Source: an uncultured Alphaproteobacteria bacterium
GTDB lineage: Bacteria > Pseudomonadota > Alphaproteobacteria > Rs-D84
Assembly (NCBI GenBank): GCA_944389685.1
Contig: CALXNF010000019.1
Coordinates: 1 to 12,398, forward strand
Direction of reading: 5' to 3'
DNA length: 12,398 nt
Shown: piece by piece, positions 6,819 through 12,398 of the stretch
Numbering within the stretch: position 1 is the stretch's first letter
How the letters are laid out: the number at the start of each line of letters is the position of its first letter
Made by a program: the position numbers and the translations under genes
The notes under the pieces: generated by a model
Seen by the model: only the letters and a program-made list of their open reading frames with translations
What the model was told of the DNA's origin: nothing
Database searches by the model: none

Positions 6819-7025
6819 ATGGTAAAAGTTCTAGTTCGCGACAATAACGTAGAACAGGCTTTACGCGTTGCAAAACGTAAATCTCAGAAAGAAGGTCTGT
6901 ACCGCGAAATGAAAGAACGTCAGCGTTATGAAAAACCAACAACTAAACGCAAACGTTTGAAAGAAGAAGCTGTTCGCAACGAAAAGAAGCGTCAATCTAA
7001 ACAGCGAATGGTTTTCGGATTCTAA
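6819..7025 (+). CDS. rpsU: 30S ribosomal protein S21
   Basis: S21 is a small basic protein of the 30S platform involved in initiation. The 68-residue product starts MVKVLVRDNNVEQALRVAKR, matching the conserved S21 start (V-x-V-R-D-N-x-x-x-x-ALR-x-x-K), and continues with the expected Arg/Lys-rich helical C-terminus (KPTTKRKRLKEEA). Length is normal for the family. The gene lies 33 bases behind tRNA-Ala and is followed directly by a terminator, so tRNA-Ala-rpsU forms a two-gene unit. It is not next to dnaG or rpoD, as it is in enteric bacteria. Confidence 0.97.
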   Translation: MVKVLVRDNNVEQALRVAKRKSQKEGLYREMKERQRYEKPTTKRKRLKEEAVRNEKKRQSKQRMVFGF

Positions 7026-7027
7026 TA

Positions 7028-7060
7028 AAAAATCTGCCTTTCGGCAGATTTTTCTTTTTC
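7028..7060. terminator. Bidirectional terminator between rpsU and clpX
   Basis: An 11-bp perfect stem (7028-7038 with 7043-7053) has a TTTC loop and a T-rich tail on the plus strand (TTTTTCTTTTTC). On the minus strand the stem ends in a run of T followed by ATTAG, so it can also terminate the clpP-clpX transcript, whose last stop codon is at 7079-7081. Confidence 0.88.
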
Positions 7061-7078
7061 CTTTTTCTTTTCAGAAAA

Positions 7079-8353
7079 TTACGCAACCTTTTTTACGTCA
7101 CGCAAAATTTCAATAGGTGCTTTTTTACCGGCAACAACGTTCTTATCAATTACAATTTCAGCCAAGTCTTCTTTTTCTGGTGCTTCAAACATCGGTTGCA
7201 ACAAAAGTTTTTCCAAAATACTGCGTAAACCGCGTGCCCCTGTCTTCCGTGCGACCGCCATCTTGGCAATTTCTCGTAAACCATCTTCTTTAATTGTCAA
7301 TTTAACACCGTCCATTTCTAACATTGCCGCATACTGTTTAACAATCGCATTTTTTGGTTCTGTCAAAATTTTTACCAATGCGTCTTCGTCCAAATCCTGT
7401 AAAGTCGTAACTATGGGTAAACGTCCCACTAATTCAGGTATTATACCAAATTTAACTAAATCTTCTGGTTGGACGTCATCTAAATAGTTCTTTGCGTCGC
7501 GTTCTTTTTTTGATTGAACCTCGGCACCAAAACCAATTCCAGCACGTTCGTTTTTACGCCCACCGATAATTTTATTTAAACCGTCAAACGCACCGCCACA
7601 TATAAATAATATTTTACTTGTATCTAATTGGACGGTTGCTTCACCTGGATGCTTACGCCCTGCGCCACCTGCAGGAACGTTTGCGACAGTACCTTCAACC
7701 AATTTCAATAAAGCTTGTTGAACGCCTTCACCAGAGACATCTCGGGTTAATGAAGGATTCTCAGATTTACGAGCAATTTTATCAATTTCATCAATATAAA
7801 TAATACCACGACTTGCACGTTCTACATCGAAATTAGCGTTTTGCAATAAACGCGTTAAAACGCTTTCAACGTCATCACCTACGTACCCTGCCTCGGTCAA
7901 CGTAGTTGCATCAGCAATTGCGAAAGGGACGTCTAATATACGAGCCAACGTTTGCGCAAATAAAGTCTTACCTGTACCAGTTGGGCCAATCAATAAAACA
8001 TTAGATTTCTGTATTTCAACCTTAGTATTAATTGCGACGCTATGACGTTTATAATGATTATAAACCGCAACCGATAATGTACGCTTTGCATCGTCTTGCC
8101 CGATAATATATTCGTTCAAGAAATTATAAATCTGACGCGGCGTCGGTAATTTAGATGCATCATGACCAACTTCGGTTTTCAAATCATCTGCCATAATATC
8201 ATTACACAGATTTATACACTCGTCACAAATACAAACGTTTCGACCACTTACTAGTTTTTTTACTTCATAAACGGCCTTTCCACAAAAACTACAAAATTGT
8301 GGTGTTGCATTAGATTCTGATTCTTCTGTTGTTTTTATTTTATCGTCGCTCAT
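7079..8353 (-). CDS. clpX: ClpX, ATPase and unfoldase subunit of the ClpXP protease
   Basis: ClpX unfolds tagged or adaptor-delivered substrates and feeds them to ClpP. The 424-residue protein has the N-terminal zinc domain (C21, C24, C43, C46), Walker A GPTGTGKT (123-130), pore-1 loop GYVG (156-159), Walker B IIYIDE (184-189), the RKH loop (233-235), the IGF ClpP-docking loop (273-275), an arginine finger around R311 and sensor 2 GARGLR (372-377). Nothing is missing. I chose the ATG at 8351-8353. A TTG two codons upstream is possible but sits too close to the GGGGGA ribosome site, which is nine bases from the ATG. The gene begins 32 bases after clpP with no terminator between, so clpP-clpX is an operon. 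Confidence 0.97.
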   Translation of the reverse strand: MSDDKIKTTEESESNATPQFCSFCGKAVYEVKKLVSGRNVCICDECINLCNDIMADDLKTEVGHDASKLPTPRQIYNFLNEYIIGQDDAKRTLSVAVYNHYKRHSVAINTKVEIQKSNVLLIGPTGTGKTLFAQTLARILDVPFAIADATTLTEAGYVGDDVESVLTRLLQNANFDVERASRGIIYIDEIDKIARKSENPSLTRDVSGEGVQQALLKLVEGTVANVPAGGAGRKHPGEATVQLDTSKILFICGGAFDGLNKIIGGRKNERAGIGFGAEVQSKKERDAKNYLDDVQPEDLVKFGIIPELVGRLPIVTTLQDLDEDALVKILTEPKNAIVKQYAAMLEMDGVKLTIKEDGLREIAKMAVARKTGARGLRSILEKLLLQPMFEAPEKEDLAEIVIDKNVVAGKKAPIEILRDVKKVA

Positions 8354-8385
8354 ATCCAATATTCCCCCAAACGTTCAGATAAAAC

Positions 8386-8967
8386 TTATTTACGTTTTAA
8401 AATTCCGTCAATCAAACCGAAATCTTTAGCTTCTTCTGGTGTCATCCAATTATCGCGTTCCATAGCGTCGAATAGTTCTTTTTCTTTACGCCCCGTAAAT
8501 TCGGCCATTTGTTTTATTAATGTCTTCTTATTTTTCTGATATTGCGTCATACGAATTTCCATATCAGTAATCTGACCTTCTGCCCCAGCCAAAGGTTGAT
8601 GTATCATTATCTGAGTATTAGGTAAAACGAAACGTTTCCCTTTTTCTCCTGCAGCCAATAGTACAGAGCCCATTGAGGCAACCAAACCCATACCTATCGT
8701 TGAAACAGGTGATTTTATATATTGCATAGTATCCATAATCGCCCAACCGGCAGACACATCACCCCCAGGGGAATTGATATACACAGAAATTTCTGCATTT
8801 GGATTTTCAGACTCCAAAAACAGCAACTGTGCAACAACAGTATTTGCCATACTAGGTTCAATTTGCCCGTTAATCATAACGATACGATCACGTAACAATC
8901 TGGAGTAAATATCAAAAGACCGTTCTCCACGCGGTGACTCTTCTATAACAACTGGTATCAAAGCCAT
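8386..8967 (-). CDS. clpP: ClpP, ATP-dependent Clp protease proteolytic subunit
   Basis: ClpP forms the tetradecameric serine-protease chamber that partners ClpX. The 193-residue product carries the catalytic triad Ser98 (in ASMGS), His123 (in MIHQP) and Asp172 (in ERDNW), with the oxyanion-loop SPGGDV at 66-71. It begins MALIPVVIEE, like processed ClpP proteins, with little propeptide. The ATG at 8965-8967 has AAGGA nine bases upstream. The gene is first in a clpP-clpX operon. Its upstream region has a heat-shock-type promoter matching that of clpB. Confidence 0.97.
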   Translation of the reverse strand: MALIPVVIEESPRGERSFDIYSRLLRDRIVMINGQIEPSMANTVVAQLLFLESENPNAEISVYINSPGGDVSAGWAIMDTMQYIKSPVSTIGMGLVASMGSVLLAAGEKGKRFVLPNTQIMIHQPLAGAEGQITDMEIRMTQYQKNKKTLIKQMAEFTGRKEKELFDAMERDNWMTPEEAKDFGLIDGILKRK

Positions 8968-9036
8968 AGTACAAAATCCTTATTTTTACAAATAAAACTA
9001 TATCATACAAAAACCCGATTCGCGAATTTATCATAT

Positions 9037-9064
9037 ATATAGTAAGGTTATGAAAAAAAACAAG
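9037..9064 (-). promoter_or_regulatory. Predicted RpoH (heat-shock) promoter for clpP-clpX
   Basis: On the minus strand CTTG (9061-9064) is followed after exactly 18 bases by CTATAT (9037-9042, continuing ATATG). The clpB promoter has the same spacing and nearly the same -10. The leader would be about 60 bases. Within it lies an extended -10-like TGATATAGT (about 8995-9005) that could be a second, vegetative start, and a 10-base palindrome ATTCGCGAAT (9018-9027). Confidence 0.55.
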
Positions 9065-9075
9065 ACATATAAATT

Positions 9076-10176
9076 TTATGCGACTTTTTTCATATCGCGT
9101 TTTACATCGCGAACATATTTGCGCAATTCATCTATAGGAACTAAAGACCCATCACGCTTTTCTGCCGACCAATAATCCCAGCCGTTAAAACTGACGCTAT
9201 GCTGTAATTTAGCAGCCATTACATGAATAGAAGCCTTTCCATACAAAGTATGCGCCAGCATTCCGTCACGGGTAATCATAACCCTTTCACCTCGTGGACT
9301 GACCAAAGTCTGACCGACATAAAGCAAACCTGCCTCTAATAATTCTTTAAAAGCGACTCTGATTTCTGCCCTCTTTGGCGTAGCCACCTCTATATTTGAC
9401 AAATCTATTGGTTTAACAGCATTTACACGTTCACGTGCAGCAGAAACGTAGTTTTCTTCACGCTCTATACCGATAAAATTACGCCCCAGCTCTTTTGCGG
9501 CGGCTGCCGTGGTTCCGCTACCCAAAAATGGGTCAAGAATAACATCACCCTGTTTTGTAGAAGCCAAAATCACCCTACGCAACAAATCCATTGGTTTCTG
9601 AGTGTTATGTAAACTTTTTCCGTCGGCCCCTTTTATCCTTTCTTCCCCCAGACATATATTTATATCCCAATCAGAGCGCATTTGCTTTCCACCATTTAAT
9701 TTCTTCATAGTTTCATAATTAAATGTATATTTTCCCGTTTTCCTAGGCGTAGCCCAAATTAAAGTCTCATGCGCATTTGTAAATCTTGTTCCACGAAAAT
9801 TCGGCATAGGGTTGGTCTTTACCCATACAATATCATTAAGAATCCAAAAACCTAAATCCTGCAGAATGGCACCTACGCGAAAAATATTATGATAGCTACC
9901 TATTACCCACATTGCACCATCTGGTTTTAAAACACGTTTACACTCCGTCAACCAAGCACGCGTAAACGCATCGTATGCTGCCGGACTATCAAAAGCATCC
10001 CAAGAGTCACGTACCGCGCGCGCTGCAGTTTGGTCTTCTGGGCGATACAATGTTTTAGTCCCCAACTGCAGATTATAAGGGGAATCTGCAAACACTGCAT
10101 CTACAGATGCGTCTGGTATTCCACGCATAATTTCGACACAATCCCCAACCAAAATCTTATTTAGATATTCTTCCAT
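9076..10176 (-). CDS. ccrM: CcrM-type DNA adenine-N6 methyltransferase (GANTC)
   Basis: CcrM methylates the adenine of GANTC and couples transcription to the cell cycle in alphaproteobacteria. This 366-residue protein has the beta-class order: the catalytic motif first (DSPYNLQLG at 31-39) and the SAM-binding motif later (DPFLGSGTT at 215-223). Also conserved are WVIGSYHNIFRVG (90-102), NDIVW, NPMPNFRGTRF (122-132), MRSDW and GEERIKGADG. The C-terminal domain specific to CcrM is present, with KRAEIRV (268-274) and NGWDYW (331-336). The motif usually written DPPY is DSPY here (S32), and the usual HPTQKP reads HNTQKP. Whether activity is unchanged cannot be read from sequence. The start at 10174-10176 has a weak, close AGAGAG ribosome site. 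No clear terminator separates it from clpP, 108 bases downstream. Confidence 0.95.
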   Translation of the reverse strand: MEEYLNKILVGDCVEIMRGIPDASVDAVFADSPYNLQLGTKTLYRPEDQTAARAVRDSWDAFDSPAAYDAFTRAWLTECKRVLKPDGAMWVIGSYHNIFRVGAILQDLGFWILNDIVWVKTNPMPNFRGTRFTNAHETLIWATPRKTGKYTFNYETMKKLNGGKQMRSDWDINICLGEERIKGADGKSLHNTQKPMDLLRRVILASTKQGDVILDPFLGSGTTAAAAKELGRNFIGIEREENYVSAARERVNAVKPIDLSNIEVATPKRAEIRVAFKELLEAGLLYVGQTLVSPRGERVMITRDGMLAHTLYGKASIHVMAAKLQHSVSFNGWDYWSAEKRDGSLVPIDELRKYVRDVKRDMKKVA

Positions 10177-10197
10177 CTCTCTCTAGTCTCGAAATAC

Positions 10198-10206
10198 ATT
10201 TTATCA
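10198..10206 (-). promoter_or_regulatory. Possible extended -10 element for ccrM
   Basis: TGATAAAAT on the minus strand is an extended -10 sequence that would start transcription about 15 bases before the ccrM ATG. No good -35 is visible. The upstream spacer is made of runs of T and a run of six G. The rest of the 175-base gap to nrdR holds no feature I can support. Confidence 0.35.
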
Positions 10207-10351
10207 TAAAAAGCCCCCCTAAAAAAGCGGTCCCTACGTAATCTAATAAAAATAAAGTTCTTGATTTTTATAAAAAACGCATTTTTACCTAAAATTCTAA
10301 AAATCACTTTCTTCTTTACAGAAAGGGATTTGATTGCTACCGTATGAAGAT

Positions 10352-10852
10352 ATGAGATGTCCATATTGTAATTCAACAGACAGTCGGGTAACGGATTCCC
10401 GACCAGACACAGAAGACGCCATTATCAGGCGCCGTCGTGTTTGCAACCAATGCGGTGCCAAGTTCACAACGGTTGAACGCGTACAAATGCGCGACCTTAT
10501 GGTCAGGAAAAACAGCGGAAAGCTGGAGGCGTTTGACCGAGAAAAATTACGTCGTAGTATTAAACTAGCCTGCAGAAATCGCGATGTCGGGGATGAACAA
10601 ATTGAAAAGTTAGTAACCTCCATCCATCGTCGCCTAGAAACCGAAACCGCAGACGATACAGTTAGTAGTGCAATGGTCGGTCAAATGGTATCTGATTCAT
10701 TACTAAACCTAGATCCCATTGCATTTGTAAGGTTTGTTTCCGTATACCGCAAGTTTTCGCGTATATCTGATTTTAAAAAGATTCTTGACCAAATACCAGA
10801 GGCAGATGAAGGCGCAACAGTATGCAAACTACCTAAAACTTCATTATTTTGA
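10352..10852 (+). CDS. nrdR: NrdR, transcriptional repressor of ribonucleotide reductase genes
   Basis: NrdR senses ATP/dATP and represses nrd operons. The 166-residue product has the N-terminal zinc ribbon (C3, C6, C31, C34, in MRCPYCNS and CNQCG) with the conserved SRPDTEDAIIRRRR linker, then the ATP-cone domain (about 49-139, with VRKNSGKLEAFDREKL and RFVSVYRKF). Length and order are normal, with a C-terminal tail of about 20 residues. I used the ATG because the family starts M-x-CPYC. A TTG at 10334, six codons upstream, has a better-placed ribosome site (AAAGGG, six bases away), so the true protein may be 172 residues. No nrd genes are in the window. The lytic transglycosylase gene starts eight bases after the stop, so the two are probably co-transcribed. 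Confidence 0.95.
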   Translation: MRCPYCNSTDSRVTDSRPDTEDAIIRRRRVCNQCGAKFTTVERVQMRDLMVRKNSGKLEAFDREKLRRSIKLACRNRDVGDEQIEKLVTSIHRRLETETADDTVSSAMVGQMVSDSLLNLDPIAFVRFVSVYRKFSRISDFKKILDQIPEADEGATVCKLPKTSLF

Positions 10853-10860
10853 AAACAAAC

Positions 10861-12398
10861 ATGAAAAAAATATTCACATTTTTAATAGCAATATTTTTGC
10901 CTCTTAGTGCCATTGCGGCGGATTTACCAGACATTGATGTATTATCTGATGCTGACGCAAGTTTATACACGCAAATATTTTTACTTCAATCCGAAGAAGA
11001 AATCAGCGCAGCACAGAAATTAGAAAAACAATTAACAGATCCGATTTTAATGAACGAAGTTTTGTATCAGCGCTATATTTCAGACACATACAGAACACGT
11101 GGGAAAGAGCTGGTTGCATGGATGGAAAAATATTACGATATGCCGGGAGCAGAACGTATGGCAAAGCTTGCTAAAATCAAGCAAGCATCTGTTCGAAAAG
11201 CTTATATTCCGCGAACTATTAGCGGTGGCGCATCAATAGAAACGGCACAATCAGAAACATGGACAGAAAAAAAGTACACAGGGAACACAAATACCAAAAT
11301 TAATAAATTTAAACGAGCCATACGAAGTGGTGCCACAAAAACAGCCCGATTAATACTAGAAGACCCAACTTTAAAAAAAAGTTTAACCGAATCAGATTAT
11401 GGACGACTTGCCGGTCGATTATCTTTTATATACTATACCAACGGAGAATTTGAACTTGCAAAGAAATGGGGGTTCGTTGCATCTGACGCAAAATCAGAAT
11501 ATGGCTTATGGGCAATGGGTTTATTATATTTTAAAGAAGAAAAATTCGATGAAAGTGAAAAATATTTCAGCGCAATATTAGATTTAAAACAAATAAACAA
11601 CGCCAGAAAAACAGAGGCCGCATTCTGGGCAGGACGAGCGGCCGATGCAAACGGTGACAGGACAAACGCAAAAAAATACTGGAAAATAGCAGCGGCACAC
11701 CCTATGGCGTTTTATGGTGCGCTTGCATCTGTAATGCTTGGCAGTACCCCAAAATATGAATTTTTTGAACAAGATTGTTCTGACGATGATATTGATGCTT
11801 TAAGGGAAACTAAATACGGTAAAAAAGCCTTGGCACTTCTTCAAGTAGGTCAGAAAGATAGAGCCGAGTTATATTTAAAATATATGATTACAGCGAAAGT
11901 CAGTGACAAAACGTTGCACGCAATAAATTCCATTGCAACTGCTTACGGTTTACCAAGAGTTTCTATTCAAGCATCAAGTTTAGTACAAGACCGTGGCATT
12001 CTAGAAATCGATGACAACATTATTTATTCTGCACAATACCCCCTGCCTGACTGGGAACCAATGGGGGGCTGGTCAATAGATAGAGCTTTATTACTTGCAA
12101 TTACCAAACAAGAAAGTGGGTTTCGCCCCAACGCCAAATCGGGTGCCGGTGCAAATGGATTAATGCAAATTATGCCCAGCACGGCAAAAAAAGTAGCAAA
12201 AGAAAATAAAGTAAATATATCTGAAATAGATATGTCAAAACCCGAGCATAATATGTTTTTAGGTCAACAATATATTGTCGACTTATTGGCTCATCAAAAT
12301 ATAAATAATAATATAATAAAAATGTTAGCAGCTTATAACGCTGGTATGGGAACCGTTGATAAAAATAAAAAAAACTTTGAAACATATGACCCTTTATT
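10861..12398 (+). CDS. Soluble lytic murein transglycosylase (Slt family), truncated by window end
   Basis: This enzyme cleaves the MurNAc-GlcNAc bond of peptidoglycan to make 1,6-anhydro ends (GH23). The first 512 residues are visible and the frame is open at the window edge. Residues 1-20 are a signal peptide (two Lys, a hydrophobic core, then AIAA), predicting a periplasmic protein. Residues about 30-380 are a helical, TPR-like region typical of the Slt70 ring domain (for example FWAGRAADANGD and HPMAFYGALA). The catalytic domain starts near 400, with the catalytic Glu418 in KQESGF, GLMQIMPSTA and AYNAG (491-495). The ATG at 10861 has no clear Shine-Dalgarno. Eight bases separate it from the nrdR stop, so it may be translated by coupling. 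A TTG four codons upstream overlaps that stop but is less likely. Confidence 0.93.
   Translation, partial: MKKIFTFLIAIFLPLSAIAADLPDIDVLSDADASLYTQIFLLQSEEEISAAQKLEKQLTDPILMNEVLYQRYISDTYRTRGKELVAWMEKYYDMPGAERMAKLAKIKQASVRKAYIPRTISGGASIETAQSETWTEKKYTGNTNTKINKFKRAIRSGATKTARLILEDPTLKKSLTESDYGRLAGRLSFIYYTNGEFELAKKWGFVASDAKSEYGLWAMGLLYFKEEKFDESEKYFSAILDLKQINNARKTEAAFWAGRAADANGDRTNAKKYWKIAAAHPMAFYGALASVMLGSTPKYEFFEQDCSDDDIDALRETKYGKKALALLQVGQKDRAELYLKYMITAKVSDKTLHAINSIATAYGLPRVSIQASSLVQDRGILEIDDNIIYSAQYPLPDWEPMGGWSIDRALLLAITKQESGFRPNAKSGAGANGLMQIMPSTAKKVAKENKVNISEIDMSKPEHNMFLGQQYIVDLLAHQNINNNIIKMLAAYNAGMGTVDKNKKNFETYDPL

Noticed and set aside
9018..9027. Palindrome ATTCGCGAAT in the clpP leader as an operator
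   Set aside because: It is short, occurs once, and does not resemble CIRCE or another known heat-shock operator.
10205..10235. Runs of T and six G upstream of ccrM as a phase-variable promoter
   Set aside because: The tracts are short and no convincing -35 element is paired with the -10, so there is nothing to show that their length matters.
10161..10376. A minus-strand frame across the ccrM-nrdR gap
   Set aside because: It overlaps the starts of both genes in the wrong frame and is built from AT-rich intergenic sequence, with no start signal.

Overview
The window is about 12.4 kb of low-GC bacterial chromosome. It probably comes from an alphaproteobacterium. The main evidence is a CcrM-type GANTC methyltransferase that keeps the C-terminal domain of the alphaproteobacterial enzymes, and two heat-shock-type promoters with the alphaproteobacterial CTTG-N18-CTATAT layout. 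I cannot assign genus or order from the sequence alone. TGG is used for Trp, and TGA ends nrdR, so nothing suggests an altered genetic code. Genes are tightly packed and no gap exceeds 300 bases. I saw no mobile element, CRISPR array, rRNA gene or origin.

Layout from left to right: a minus-strand unit of rpmB (L28) and tRNA-Leu(CAA) ends in a strong terminator. A divergent gap then leads to plus-strand clpB, which lacks its N-terminal domain. clpB ends in a hairpin that also contains the end of a convergent minus-strand locus. That locus is a type I ABC exporter half-transporter followed by a gene for an unrecognised lysine-rich protein with four tandem repeats of about 55 residues. A single-base frameshift appears to split this repeat gene. 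On the other side of the exporter promoter lies plus-strand tRNA-Ala(TGC)-rpsU (S21). It converges on a minus-strand block of ccrM, clpP and clpX. Divergent from ccrM are plus-strand nrdR and a soluble lytic transglycosylase cut off by the window end.

Much of the window is housekeeping: translation (L28, S21, two tRNAs), protein quality control (ClpB disaggregase, ClpXP protease), cell-cycle DNA methylation (CcrM), dNTP supply control (NrdR) and cell-wall turnover (Slt). clpB and clpPX each have the same promoter spacing (CTTG, 18 bases, CTATATATA), so they are probably co-regulated by an RpoH-type sigma factor.

The parts most worth following up are the frameshifted repeat protein, which matches no family I know, the two structural reductions in ClpB, and the DSPY catalytic motif in CcrM where DPPY is expected.
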